A stretch of DNA of 64,000 nt from Curtobacterium sp. 9128 (lineage in GTDB: Bacteria > Actinomycetota > Actinomycetes > Actinomycetales > Microbacteriaceae): NCBI RefSeq assembly GCF_900086645.1, contig NZ_LT576451.1, forward strand, positions 3,596,001 to 3,660,000, given 5' to 3'. The translations under genes and the position numbers were made by a program. Under the pieces are notes generated by a model, which saw nothing but the letters and a program-made list of their open reading frames with translations, was not told the origin of the DNA and made no database searches. Of this stretch, positions 16,867 to 26,023 are shown one piece after another; position 1 is the first letter of the stretch, and the number at the start of each line of letters is the position of its first letter.

Positions 16867-18186
16867 CTACGACCCGAAGGCCTTCGAGCAGGTCTGCTGA
16901 TCGGCGGACTGGCCCTGCAACCCGTCGATCGTGTCGGACGTCGCGGGAGCGGACGGGGTCGCGGGCGAAGCGGAATCCGAACCGGCGTCGGTCGCGGGCG
17001 TCGTGGGAGCGGCAGTGGGAGCCGACGGGCCCGCCGCAGGGGTCGAGGGGGTCGCGGCGGCGCTCGGGTCCGCCTCGGAACCGATGCCCGTGCTGCCGGC
17101 ACCGAGCGAGAACGACTGATCGGCCTTGATCTTCTCGAACAGCTGGTCGGCGAGGTACTTCGTCGGCTGCACCTTCCCCGCGTAGACGCCCGTGCCACCG
17201 GTCGTCCCCGGGTACTGCACGAAGTTCACTTGGTCGAGGGGCAGGTCCTGCAGCGCCCGCCCCATCTGCACCATCGTCCCGGCATCGTTGAGACTCTGCG
17301 AGAGCTGCATGTTGGACGCCGCCGCCCGCGCGAGCTTGTACAGCGTCGCGGGCGAGGTCAGGGTCTGGTTCGACTTCACCGTGCGCAGCAGCGACGACAG
17401 GAACACCTGCTGCGAGCTGATGCGACCGAGGTCGGAGCCGTCGCCGACGCCGTGCCGTGTGCGGAGGAACTCGAGCGCCTGGGAGCCCTGCAGGGTGGTG
17501 GTCCCGGCCGGCAGGTCGAGACCGGTGTACCGGTCGTGGATCGGCGACGCCACACACACCGGCACGCCGCCGATGGCGTTGGACATCTCGATGACGCCGT
17601 TGAACGACACCGCTGCGGAGTACTGCACGTCGAGCCCGGTCAGGCCCTGCACTGTCTGCACGACGCAGTTCAGGCCACCTTCACCCCACGCGCTGTTGAT
17701 CGGCTGCGCGGACATCGCCGGCGTCGAACCGGAGCCGTCGGGCTTCTGGCACGCCGGGATCGGCGTGATGAGGTCACGCGGGATGCTCACGGCCGTCGCG
17801 TTCGTGTGGTCCGCGGAGACGTGCAGCAGGATGTTGACGTCGTTGAGGGTCGCGTCCCGCTCACCGTACTGGGTTCCCTGCTCCGGGTCGTTGTCGGTGC
17901 CGACCACCAGCATGTTGAAGCCGCCCTTGTAGGCGCTGAGCACGTCGCCGCCACTCTTCGCCTCGGCAACGGGCTGACCCTGGATCTGCACGCCCTCGCC
18001 GAAGTCGTCGGTGACCTGCTTCGCCGCGATGGCCGCGACCGACGCGGAACTGATGAGGGCGACCGCGACCACCCCGGAGAGGACCTTGGCGACCGTGCCG
18101 AACGGCGAACGGCGACGCAGACGTCCGTGACGGGCGATCCCGCTGGCTCGGTTGAGTCGGTGGGATCGATCACGAACGTCGTTCAC
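16867..18186 (-). CDS. LytR-CpsA-Psr (LCP) family cell-wall glycopolymer ligase
   Basis: 439 aa. A short cytoplasmic N-terminus and one membrane helix (about residues 30-55) precede an extracellular LCP domain with G-T-D-N-D-P, V-S-I-P-R-D-L and the basic motif F-L-R-T-R-H-G-V-G-D-G-S-D-L-G-R-I. A Pro/Ala/Ser/Thr-rich tail ends in Q-Q-T-C-S-K-A-F. LCP enzymes transfer polyprenyl-linked glycopolymers (teichoic acid, arabinogalactan or capsule) to peptidoglycan. GTG at 18186 has AGGAG six bases upstream. The gene is followed by a second, similar LCP gene on its upstream side. Confidence 0.9.
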   Translation of the reverse strand: MNDVRDRSHRLNRASGIARHGRLRRRSPFGTVAKVLSGVVAVALISSASVAAIAAKQVTDDFGEGVQIQGQPVAEAKSGGDVLSAYKGGFNMLVVGTDNDPEQGTQYGERDATLNDVNILLHVSADHTNATAVSIPRDLITPIPACQKPDGSGSTPAMSAQPINSAWGEGGLNCVVQTVQGLTGLDVQYSAAVSFNGVIEMSNAIGGVPVCVASPIHDRYTGLDLPAGTTTLQGSQALEFLRTRHGVGDGSDLGRISSQQVFLSSLLRTVKSNQTLTSPATLYKLARAAASNMQLSQSLNDAGTMVQMGRALQDLPLDQVNFVQYPGTTGGTGVYAGKVQPTKYLADQLFEKIKADQSFSLGAGSTGIGSEADPSAAATPSTPAAGPSAPTAAPTTPATDAGSDSASPATPSAPATSDTIDGLQGQSADQQTCSKAFGS

Positions 18187-18373
18187 GGGCACTCCTGTCG
18201 TCGGCGGACACGATGGCGGCGCCGTCCTGATCGACGCCACGGTGGCCCCGCACGGCGCCGGACCGAGTCCGGTCGGGGCCGCGGGGACGGCAACCGGTCA
18301 AGGCTGCCACAGGACCGCCTGACGTTTCAGTGTGCAACCAGCGCGAATCCCCGGTGAAGCCCGTCTTCGTGGG

Positions 18374-19720
18374 TCAGCCGCCGGCCGCGACCGCGCAGGT
18401 CTTCTGCTTGGCCGTCTGCCCGGTGACACCCGGCATGTCCTGGGGCGCCGACGATCCCTTCGGCGACGACTCCTTCTCCGACGATTCTCTCGCCGACGAC
18501 TCCTTCGGCGACGACTGGTCGGCGGCGGGAGCAGCAGCACTCGCGGATGCGTCGCGATCCGTCGCACCGCGCCCCGTGGAACCGGCGTCCAGCCGGAACG
18601 GCCGGTCAGCGCGGACGGCTCGCATCAGGCGGTCGGCCGTGGCCTGCTCGGGCACGACCTTGCCGGGGAACGACGGGTCGTCGACGCTGCCGGGGTACTG
18701 CACGAAGGTGATCCGGTCGAGGCCGATCCCCTCGAACGCCCCGGCCATGTCGACCATCGTCGAGGGCTTCGCGAGCGAGGTGGACAGGGTGATGTTCTTC
18801 GACGCGGTCTTCGCGAGGCCGTAGAGCTTCGACGGGTCCCCGAGCGTGCCCTCGCTCTTCACCTTGCGCATCAGGGACGACAGGAACTGCTGCAGGCTCG
18901 AGATCCGTGCGAGGTCGCTCCCGTCACCGACGCCGTGCCGGTCGCGCAGGAACGCGAGTGCCGTCTTGCCCGACACCGTGTGTTCCCCCGCCGAGAGCTG
19001 CAACCCCGTGTAGGGATCGTCGACCGCGTCCGTCACGCACACCGGGACCCCGCCGACGGCGTCGGACATCCGGATCACGCCGGCGAAGCTCACCTGGGCC
19101 GCGTACGGGATCTCCATTCCGGTGACCTGCTCGACCGTCTGCACGACGCACTGCATCCCGCCACGGCCGTACGCCTGGTTGATCGGGGTGTCCTCGACGG
19201 CCGGTGATCCGCCGCACGCTGGCTGGTCGACGACGAGGTCACGGGGGAAGCTCACGGCGACCGCCTGGGTGTGGTCGGCCGAGACGTGGAGCAGGACGTT
19301 CGAGTCGTTGAGCGTTGCACCGCGTTCGCCGTACGCCGTCCCCTGCGCCGGGTCGTTGTCGGCGCCGATCGCCAGCACGTTGAAGGCCCCGTCGGTCGAC
19401 CCACCGTCACCGCCGACGTCGACCGCGCGCTGCAGGAACCCGTGGCCGACGTCGTACGCGGCGTACGCCGAGAGCGAGGTCGCGCTCACCAGTGCGACGG
19501 CGACCGCGATGCCGACACCGGAGAGCAGCCGTGCGACGCCGAGGTCACGTGGACGGCGCCCGTGTCGGGCACCGCTCACGCGGTACCCGGGGCCGGACAG
19601 CACCCTGGGGCGCCGACGCGCATCGAGCACCTCGTCGAACCGCGTACGACCGCCATCGGGCTGCGTGCGGGCAGCGTCGAACCGCACGCGAGCGGCGTCG
19701 GGACCATCGGGATCGGTCAC
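18374..19720 (-). CDS. LytR-CpsA-Psr (LCP) family protein, second paralog
   Basis: 448 aa, clearly paralogous to the preceding LCP gene: the same order of G-A-D-N-D-P, V-S-F-P-R-D-L and F-L-R-D-R-H-G-V-G-D-G-S-D-L-A-R-I, and a C-terminal K-Q-K-T-C-A-V end. The cytoplasmic N-terminus is longer (~75 residues, Arg/Asp-rich) before the single helix, and the tail is Ser/Lys/Glu-rich. GTG at 19720 is favoured by GGAGG about 10 bases upstream; an upstream in-frame GTG at 19789 is possible. Both LCP enzymes may attach different glycans. Confidence 0.88.
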   Translation of the reverse strand: MTDPDGPDAARVRFDAARTQPDGGRTRFDEVLDARRRPRVLSGPGYRVSGARHGRRPRDLGVARLLSGVGIAVAVALVSATSLSAYAAYDVGHGFLQRAVDVGGDGGSTDGAFNVLAIGADNDPAQGTAYGERGATLNDSNVLLHVSADHTQAVAVSFPRDLVVDQPACGGSPAVEDTPINQAYGRGGMQCVVQTVEQVTGMEIPYAAQVSFAGVIRMSDAVGGVPVCVTDAVDDPYTGLQLSAGEHTVSGKTALAFLRDRHGVGDGSDLARISSLQQFLSSLMRKVKSEGTLGDPSKLYGLAKTASKNITLSTSLAKPSTMVDMAGAFEGIGLDRITFVQYPGSVDDPSFPGKVVPEQATADRLMRAVRADRPFRLDAGSTGRGATDRDASASAAAPAADQSSPKESSARESSEKESSPKGSSAPQDMPGVTGQTAKQKTCAVAAGG

Positions 19721-19832
19721 GGGCGGACTCCCTCCGAGCGGCCTCGGGTTCAGGCCGCTCGCCGGGGGACGATACCCGAGCCGGGTCACCCCGCCGCGGA
19801 GGCGGAGCGGCTCGGCGTGCCTCGTTCGGGGG

Positions 19833-19940
19833 TCACGGCGCGCCGCACCCCCGGGGTCCGATCACACCGAGCACGACCACACCGAGCATGACCACACCGA
19901 GCACGACCGCACCGAGCCCGAGAGCAGCGAGCCCGATCAC
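19833..19940 (-). CDS. Possible 35-aa Gly/Val-rich membrane peptide
   Basis: The GTG start overlaps the GntR-type stop by 4 bp (GTGA), as in many real gene pairs here. The product is almost entirely hydrophobic (G-L-A-A-L-G-L-G-A-V-V-L-G-V-V-M-L-G), enough for one membrane helix, and ends R-G-C-G-A-P. The DNA consists of about four imperfect 15-bp repeats (CACACCGAGCACGAC on the plus strand, 19862-19925), so the reading frame could also be a by-product of a tandem repeat. No ribosome site is seen. Confidence 0.35.
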   Translation of the reverse strand: MIGLAALGLGAVVLGVVMLGVVVLGVIGPRGCGAP

Positions 19941-20626
19941 GCGGGAACCGCTGCGCGGAACCGATCGGGCAGCGTGATGAGACACCCCCCGAGCTCGCAG
20001 ACGAGACGAGTGCACTCGTCGAGGTCTTCCCGCCCGGCAGCGGCCCGAGCGGCATCGACGAGCCCCTGCCGATGTCGTCGGTCCACCGCGGCGTCGATGC
20101 CGTTCGCCAGGGCGACGTCGTCCGTGTAGAACATGTCGAGCACCGGGCGCTGCGCGGCCACCCAGTCCGCACTGACCGACGACCCGGCACGGCGGAGCAA
20201 CCACGCGGCGAGCTCGACGAACGATCCCGCTTCGGTCATGCAGTCGCGGATCCAGAAGGGGTCGAACCGCTCGGTGGTGGCATCGGCCCCCGACGGCGGC
20301 TCGGCGAGCATCGTGCACGTGACGCGGATTCGTTCCTTCATCTGGTCGAGCGACCACTGCGCGATGATGACACCCACGTACCGCTGGACGGACACCAGCC
20401 GCAGCGCTTCGAGCGGGACGAGCGCCTCGCGCACCGGCGTCCGGGAGACGTGCATGTCGTCGGCCAGGTTGTCGAGCCGCAGACGCTGCCCACGCCGGTA
20501 CTCACCACGCAGGATCCGGTCCATCAGCCGCAGGAACACGGCGTCGCGGAGCAGACTGCGCGGGACGCCGAGCGGATCGAGCGAACCGCTCTGCACACGC
20601 GCAACCGGATGTTCGTCGTACCCCAT
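19937..20626 (-). CDS. GntR-family transcriptional regulator (FadR-like C-terminus)
   Basis: 229 aa. Winged helix near residues 30-80 (R-L-R-L-D-N-L-A-D-D-M-H-V-S-R-T-P-V-R-E-A-L-V), then an all-helical FCD-like domain. The start ATG at 20626 has AAGG about seven bases upstream; upstream in-frame GTGs would add 10 codons. Its neighbour on the same strand is an MFS symporter ~210 bp upstream, a plausible target. Confidence 0.87.
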   Translation of the reverse strand: MGYDEHPVARVQSGSLDPLGVPRSLLRDAVFLRLMDRILRGEYRRGQRLRLDNLADDMHVSRTPVREALVPLEALRLVSVQRYVGVIIAQWSLDQMKERIRVTCTMLAEPPSGADATTERFDPFWIRDCMTEAGSFVELAAWLLRRAGSSVSADWVAAQRPVLDMFYTDDVALANGIDAAVDRRHRQGLVDAARAAAGREDLDECTRLVCELGGCLITLPDRFRAAVPA

Positions 20627-20838
20627 GCGACGACCTTCACGCACGGACGACACCACCAGCGATCAGCGGTCCCGATCGGTGGAGCGACCCACCGGCCACC
20701 GGGCTGTGGAGGGCACGGCGCCCGATCACCTCGTCTTGCATCACAGCACTCCCATGTCTCCGAGACCCCCGGCTGGGGTCGCTGGGATGACAGTGGCAGG
20801 GCTGCGGATCAGGCGCTAAACATTCTGGATTTCGTGTA

Positions 20839-22299
20839 TCACTTGCGGGACTGCTCCTCCTCCGCAGCGATCACCGACAGCGGCTGGGTCACGTCCTCGA
20901 GCCCCTTCCGCGCGGCGTCCACACCGAAGATGAGCGCGACCACCCCACCGGCGATCATCACCCCGGCGCCGAGCAGGTACCCCCAGAACAGCGGCTCACG
21001 CGACGACCCGTCCCCGATGAACGCGCCGTAGATCGCCGGCGCGATCGCACCGAAGATCTGCGCGAGCGCGAAGAAGTACGAGATCGCCTGCGACCGCAGT
21101 TCGAGCGGGAAGATCTCGCTCACGGTGAGGTACGCACTCGACGCCCCGGCCGAGGCGAAGAAGAACGAGATGCACCAGAAGACCACCTGCACGGTCGCCG
21201 AGATCGCGTCGGCCCGGAAGAGGAACGCCGACACCGCGAGCACGAGTCCGGAGACCAGGTAGGTGCTGAAGATCATCTGCCGACGACCCCACGTGTCGAA
21301 CAGCCGCCCGAGGATCAGCGGCCCGAGCAGGTTGCCGATCGCGAAGGGGAAGAAGTAGACAGCCGTCTGCGACGTCTTCAGGCCGAAGAAGTTCGTGAGC
21401 ACCAGCGCGTAGGTGAAGAAGATCGCGTTGTAGAGGAATGCCTGCGTGATCATCATCGTCGCACCGACCAGCGTGCGCGTCGGGTACTGCCGGAAGAGCA
21501 CCTTCACGATCGTCGTGAACCGGACGCGGTCCATCGGCGTGACCGACATCGCCTTGGATCGGTCGACCTCCGGCAGCTTCTGCCCCGTGCTGCGCTCGAC
21601 CGACTCCTCGATCCGCGTCAGCGTGGCGTCCGCCTCCTCTTCCCGCCCGTGGGTCATCAACCACCGGGGACTCTCCGGGATGTGCCGCCGCAGGAAGATG
21701 ATCGCGATGCCGAGCACCGGGCCGAGGAAGAACCCGATGCGCCAGCCGATGTTCTCGGCGAAGAGCGACGGGTCGAGCAGGTAGATGTTCGCGAAGGCGC
21801 CGAGGGCCGCACCGCCCCAGTAGGTGCCGTTGATGGCGATGTCGACGTGGCCGCGGTACTTCGACGGGATGAGCTCGTCGATCGCGGAGTTGATCGCGGC
21901 GTACTCGCCGCCGATCCCGAGCCCCGCCACGAACCGGAAGGCCGCGAGGAACCAGAAGTCCTGCGCGAAGCCGGCGATACCGGAGCCGATGAGGTAGATC
22001 GCGAGCGTCAGGATGAAGAGCTTCCGCCGGCCGAGTCGGTCGGACATCCGCCCGAACACCAGCGCTCCGACTACCTGGCCGACCAGGTAGATCGTGCCGA
22101 GCGAGGTCACCTGCTGCGTGGAGAGGTTCAGGTCCGCTTGGAACCCGGCGTTCGAGACGATCTGGATCTCGAGGCCGTCGAGGACCCAGGAGACCCCGAG
22201 GCCCACCACGACACTCCAGTGGAACCGTGTCCACGGGAGTCTGTCCATCCTGGCCGGTACCAGGCTCGTGATCGTTCCGGAGGGGTTCGCGCTGCTCAC
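20839..22299 (-). CDS. MFS sugar/metabolite:H+ symporter
   Basis: 486 aa, 12 hydrophobic segments. The start region V-P-A-R-M-D-R-L-P-W-T-R-F-H-W and the motif G-R-M-S-D-R-L-G-R-R are typical of the metabolite:H+ symporter branch of MFS (YdjE-like). The cytoplasmic loop between helices 6 and 7 contains E-S-P-R-W-L. The GTG start at 22299 is chosen because it gives the usual ~15-residue lead before the conserved block; the Shine-Dalgarno is poor. A weak hairpin (20763-20779) follows on its 3' side. The cargo is unknown. Confidence 0.87.
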   Translation of the reverse strand: MSSANPSGTITSLVPARMDRLPWTRFHWSVVVGLGVSWVLDGLEIQIVSNAGFQADLNLSTQQVTSLGTIYLVGQVVGALVFGRMSDRLGRRKLFILTLAIYLIGSGIAGFAQDFWFLAAFRFVAGLGIGGEYAAINSAIDELIPSKYRGHVDIAINGTYWGGAALGAFANIYLLDPSLFAENIGWRIGFFLGPVLGIAIIFLRRHIPESPRWLMTHGREEEADATLTRIEESVERSTGQKLPEVDRSKAMSVTPMDRVRFTTIVKVLFRQYPTRTLVGATMMITQAFLYNAIFFTYALVLTNFFGLKTSQTAVYFFPFAIGNLLGPLILGRLFDTWGRRQMIFSTYLVSGLVLAVSAFLFRADAISATVQVVFWCISFFFASAGASSAYLTVSEIFPLELRSQAISYFFALAQIFGAIAPAIYGAFIGDGSSREPLFWGYLLGAGVMIAGGVVALIFGVDAARKGLEDVTQPLSVIAAEEEQSRK

Positions 22300-22364
22300 G
22301 AAGGGGAACCGTACGCCGAGAACGCGGCGGTTGTTCGGACCTGGAACGAACGGCGATCCAGGCG

Positions 22365-22398
22365 CGGAGCCGAATCCCCCTATTCGAATCCGGCTCCG
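22365..22398. promoter_or_regulatory. Hairpin in the upstream region of the MFS gene
   Basis: CGGAGCCG (22365-22372) and CGGCTCCG (22391-22398) flank an A+T-richer loop, 66 bp before the MFS start. It could be an operator or a leader hairpin. Just upstream is an unusually A+T-rich stretch (TGACAATCATTGCAATCGCT) that may hold the promoter. Confidence 0.4.
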
Positions 22399-22451
22399 AC
22401 GCCGGAATGACAATCATTGCAATCGCTATGAATACTCACAAGCGGACCGCC

Positions 22452-22493
22452 GGACGGGAGGCTCGTGGCCAGCTGGCACCGAGCCTCCAGTCC
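22452..22493. repeat. GGACGGGAGGCTCG-family palindrome in a divergent promoter region
   Basis: GGACGGGAGGCTCG (22452-22465) pairs with CGAGCCTCCAGTCC (22480-22493) with one mismatch. It lies between two divergent genes (MFS minus, AAA ATPase plus), so it is not needed as a terminator and is better read as a dispersed palindromic repeat. Confidence 0.8.
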
Positions 22494-22525
22494 GATGCCC
22501 CTGGAGCAGGCGTACGCTCGTCGAG

Positions 22526-23914
22526 GTGACCCGACCCGACATCCGAACGGTCGGCGAGCTCCGCACCTCTGGTCACGTCCAGAAGACGGTCCGCGCCGAG
22601 ATCCGCGACAACCTGCTCAGTGCCCTCCGCGAGGGCCGCGATCCGTGGCCTGGCCTCCACGGCTTCGAGACCACCGTCATCCCCCAGCTCGAACGAGCCC
22701 TCATCGCCGGCCACGACATCGTCCTGCTCGGCGAGCGCGGCCAGGGCAAGACGCGCCTCCTCCGAACCCTGCAGGGCCTCCTCGACGAGTGGACGCCGGT
22801 CATCGCCGGCTCCGAGCTCGGCGAGCACCCCTTCGAACCGATAACCGCCGCCAGCAGACGGCGCGCAGAAGACCTCGGCGACGCGATGCCCATCGACTGG
22901 TGGCACCGCGACGGCCGCTACGTCGAGAAGCTCGCGACGCCCGACACCTCCGTGGCCGACCTGATCGGCGACGTCGACCCGATGAAGGTCGCCGAGGGCC
23001 GCAGCCTCGGGGATCCCGAGACGATCCACTTCGGCCTCATCCCCCGGGCGCACCGCGGCATCGTCGCGATCAACGAGCTGCCCGACCTGGCCGAGCGCAT
23101 CCAGGTCGCGATGCTCAACGTGATGGAGGAGCGCGACGTGCAGATCCGCGGCTACGTGCTGCGCCTGCCGCTCGATGTCCTCGTGATGGCGAGCGCGAAC
23201 CCCGAGGACTACACGAACCGCGGGCGGATCATCACCCCGCTGAAGGACCGCTTCGGCGCCGAGATCCGCACGCACTACCCGATCGAGCTCGACGACGAGA
23301 TCGCCGTCATCCGGCAGGAAGCCGAGCTGACCGCGGACGTCCCCGACGCCCTCATCGAGATCCTCGCCCGCTTCACCCGGGCGCTCCGCGAATCGAGCGC
23401 GGTTGACCAGCGGAGCGGGGTCAGTGCCCGGTTCTCGATCGCCGGCGCCGAGACGGTCTCCGCAGCAGCGGTGCACCGCGCGGCGCGTCAGGGCGAGACC
23501 GACCCCGTCGCCCGGCCGATCGACCTCGAGACCGCCGTGGACGTCCTCGGCGGCAAGATCGAGTTCGAATCCGGCGAGGAAGACCGGGCCGACGAGGTAC
23601 TCGAGCACCTGCTCCGGACCGCCACCGCCGAGACGGTGCGCTCCCGGCTCCGCGGCCTCGACCTCGGTCAGCTCGTCGAGGCGCTCGACGGCGGCACGAT
23701 GGTGACCACCGGCGAGCAGGTCTCCGCGCGGGCCTTCCTCGAGGGGCTGCCGTCCCTCGGCGAGTCCGACCTGTACGACCAGATCTGCGAGCGACTCGGT
23801 GCCACGAACGACGGCGAACGCGCCGGCGCGATCGAGCTCGCGCTCGAGGGACTGTTCCTCGCGCGGAAGATCAGCAAGGAGTCGGGCGGGGGCGAAGCAG
23901 CGTATGGGATGTGA
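22526..23914 (+). CDS. AAA+ ATPase, magnesium-chelatase ChlI/MoxR-like
   Basis: 462 aa. Walker A is G-E-R-G-Q-G-K-T (about residues 71-78); a Walker-B-like segment G-I-V-A-I-N-E-L-P-D-L (with N-E in place of D-E) is followed by M-A-S-A-N-P-E-D. The pairing with a downstream VWA protein matches the mycobacterial Rv0958/Rv0959 type, annotated as magnesium-chelatase-like although no tetrapyrrole genes are nearby. It probably remodels a partner together with the VWA protein. Start GTG at 22526; its stop overlaps the next start (GTGA). Confidence 0.85.
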   Translation: MTRPDIRTVGELRTSGHVQKTVRAEIRDNLLSALREGRDPWPGLHGFETTVIPQLERALIAGHDIVLLGERGQGKTRLLRTLQGLLDEWTPVIAGSELGEHPFEPITAASRRRAEDLGDAMPIDWWHRDGRYVEKLATPDTSVADLIGDVDPMKVAEGRSLGDPETIHFGLIPRAHRGIVAINELPDLAERIQVAMLNVMEERDVQIRGYVLRLPLDVLVMASANPEDYTNRGRIITPLKDRFGAEIRTHYPIELDDEIAVIRQEAELTADVPDALIEILARFTRALRESSAVDQRSGVSARFSIAGAETVSAAAVHRAARQGETDPVARPIDLETAVDVLGGKIEFESGEEDRADEVLEHLLRTATAETVRSRLRGLDLGQLVEALDGGTMVTTGEQVSARAFLEGLPSLGESDLYDQICERLGATNDGERAGAIELALEGLFLARKISKESGGGEAAYGM

Positions 23915-25953
23915 ACAGCATGGCTAGTCGCCAGAACCGCCGGCTCACGCGGGACGCCAAGTACGGCCGGTACGAGGGCGGCCCGGACCCGCTCGCCCCG
24001 CCCGCCGACCTGTCCGAGGCGCTCGACGCGATCGGCCAGGACGTCATGGCGGGGTACTCCCCCGAGCGTGCGATGCGGGAGTTCCTGCGTCGCGGCGGGC
24101 GGGACCAGCGCGGCCTCGACGACCTCGCTCGCCGGGTCGCCGAGAAGCGCCGCGAACTCACCGCGAAGAACAACCTCGACGGCACGCTGCAGCAGGTCAA
24201 GCAGCTGCTCGACGAGGCCCTGCTCGCCGAGCGTGGCCAGCTGGCGCGCGACACCGAGATGGACGACGGCGACCGCGCCCTCGCCGAGATGCAACTCGAC
24301 AGCCTGCCACCGTCGCCCGCAGCCGCGGTGCGTGAACTCGGCACCTACGACTGGAAGAGCCCCACGGCACGCCAGAAGTACGAGGAGATCAAGGACCTGC
24401 TCGGCCGCGAGATGCTCGACCAGCGCTTCGCGGGCATGAAGCAGGCGCTCGAGAACGCCAGCGACGAGGACCGCGCCGACGTCCAGGCGATGATGCAGGA
24501 CCTCAACCAGCTGCTCGAGGACCACCGCGCCGGCACCGACTCGCAGGAGCAGTTCGACGAGTTCATGGCGAAGCACGGCGAGTACTTCCCGTCGAACCCG
24601 CAGAACGTCGACGAGCTGCTCGACGACCTCGCCGCCCGCTCCGCCGCAGCCCAGCGGATGCGGAACTCGATGACGCAGGAGCAGCGCGACGAGCTCGACG
24701 CCCTGGCACAGCAGGCGTTCGGTTCCCCCGACCTGATGGGCGCACTGTCCCAGCTCGACGGCAACCTGCGCGCGCTGCGCCCCGGCGAGGACTGGGGCGG
24801 ATCCGAGCAGATGGAGGGCGAGCAGGGTCTCGGCCTCGGCGACGGCACCGGCGTGTTCCAGGACATCGCCGACCTGGACTCCCTCGCCGAGCAACTCGCG
24901 CAGTCGAGCCCCGGGTCCGACCTCGACGACCTCGACCTGGAGTCGCTGGCACGCCAGCTCGGCTCCGAGGCCGCCGTCGACGCGCGCACGCTCCAGCAGC
25001 TCGAGAAGGCCCTGCGGAACTCCGGCACCATGCGCCGCGGTGCGGACGGCCAGTACAAACTCACCCCGAAGGCCATGCGCCAGCTCGGCAAGAGCCTGCT
25101 CAAGGACGTCGCGCAGAAGATGTCCGGCCGGCAGGGGGCACGCGACCTGCGGCGCTCGGGAGCCTCTGGTGAACCGTCCGGAGCGAGCCGTCAGTGGGCG
25201 TTCGGGGACACCGAGCCATGGGACATCCCGCGGACGATCACGAACGCCGTCACCCGCACGGCCGCGACGGGACGCACCGGGGCCGGCGTCCGCCTCACCA
25301 TCGACGACGTCGAGGTGCAAGAGACGGAGGCCCGCACCCAGGCCTGCGTGGCGCTCCTCGTCGACACGTCGTTCTCGATGGCGATGGAGGACCGCTGGGT
25401 CCCGATGAAGCGCACCGCCCTCGCCCTGCACACGCTGATCTCCACACGGTTCCGCGGGGACGACCTGCAGCTGATCGCCTTCGGTCGCGAGGCCGAGGTG
25501 ATGGACGTCGAACAGCTCGTCGGCCTCGACGCGATGTGGGACAAGGGCACGAACCTGCACCACGCCCTCCTGCTGGCGAACCGGCACTTCCGGAAGCACC
25601 CGACCGCGCAGCCCGTGCTGCTCATCGTCACCGACGGCGAGCCGACGTCGCACCTGGAGCCGAACGGGCAGGTGTACTTCAGCTACCCGCCCGACCCGAT
25701 GACGATCGCGCTGAGCGTGCGCGAACTCGAGAACGCACACCGGCTCGGTGCGCAGACGACGTTCTTCCGCCTCGGCGACGACCCGGGGCTCGCCCGGTTC
25801 ATCGACGGCATGGCCCGGCGGGTCGACGGGACGGTCACGGCGCCGGAGAACGACGACTTGGGTGTCGCGGTGGTCGGCTCGTACCTCGGCTCGCGGCGCG
25901 GCAGCGCGCTCTTCCGTGATGACGACTGGGGCGGGTTCGGCCGGTTCGGCTGA
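23911..25953 (+). CDS. VWA-domain protein paired with the AAA+ ATPase
   Basis: 680 aa. It begins with a conserved Y-G-R-Y-E-G-G-P-D-P-L-A-P-P segment, continues with a long helical, Gln/Glu/Asp-rich middle, and ends in a von Willebrand A domain (about residues 480-640) with MIDAS motif D-T-S-F-S and later T-D-G-E-P-T. This is the usual partner of the preceding ATPase (Rv0959-like). GTG at 23911 overlaps the ATPase stop; an ATG three codons on (23920) is equally possible. Confidence 0.88.
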   Translation: MNSMASRQNRRLTRDAKYGRYEGGPDPLAPPADLSEALDAIGQDVMAGYSPERAMREFLRRGGRDQRGLDDLARRVAEKRRELTAKNNLDGTLQQVKQLLDEALLAERGQLARDTEMDDGDRALAEMQLDSLPPSPAAAVRELGTYDWKSPTARQKYEEIKDLLGREMLDQRFAGMKQALENASDEDRADVQAMMQDLNQLLEDHRAGTDSQEQFDEFMAKHGEYFPSNPQNVDELLDDLAARSAAAQRMRNSMTQEQRDELDALAQQAFGSPDLMGALSQLDGNLRALRPGEDWGGSEQMEGEQGLGLGDGTGVFQDIADLDSLAEQLAQSSPGSDLDDLDLESLARQLGSEAAVDARTLQQLEKALRNSGTMRRGADGQYKLTPKAMRQLGKSLLKDVAQKMSGRQGARDLRRSGASGEPSGASRQWAFGDTEPWDIPRTITNAVTRTAATGRTGAGVRLTIDDVEVQETEARTQACVALLVDTSFSMAMEDRWVPMKRTALALHTLISTRFRGDDLQLIAFGREAEVMDVEQLVGLDAMWDKGTNLHHALLLANRHFRKHPTAQPVLLIVTDGEPTSHLEPNGQVYFSYPPDPMTIALSVRELENAHRLGAQTTFFRLGDDPGLARFIDGMARRVDGTVTAPENDDLGVAVVGSYLGSRRGSALFRDDDWGGFGRFG

Positions 25954-25967
25954 CCGGACCACGGCAC

Positions 25968-26009
25968 GGACGGGAGGGACGGTGCCAACTGGCACCGAGC
26001 CTCCCGTCC
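25968..26009. repeat. GGACGGGAGG-family cruciform between convergent genes
   Basis: GGACGGGAGG (25968-25977) pairs with CCTCCCGTCC (26000-26009) and encloses a second hairpin GGTGCC-AACT-GGCACC. It separates the VWA stop and the SCO1664-like stop, so it can serve as a bidirectional terminator, but it is also a member of the dispersed repeat family. Confidence 0.8.
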
Positions 26010-26023
26010 GTCTCGTGGTGCGT

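Noticed and set aside
22526..25953. True magnesium chelatase for bacteriochlorophyll
   Set aside because: No H subunit or tetrapyrrole genes are present. The pair matches the Rv0958/Rv0959 type of unknown function.
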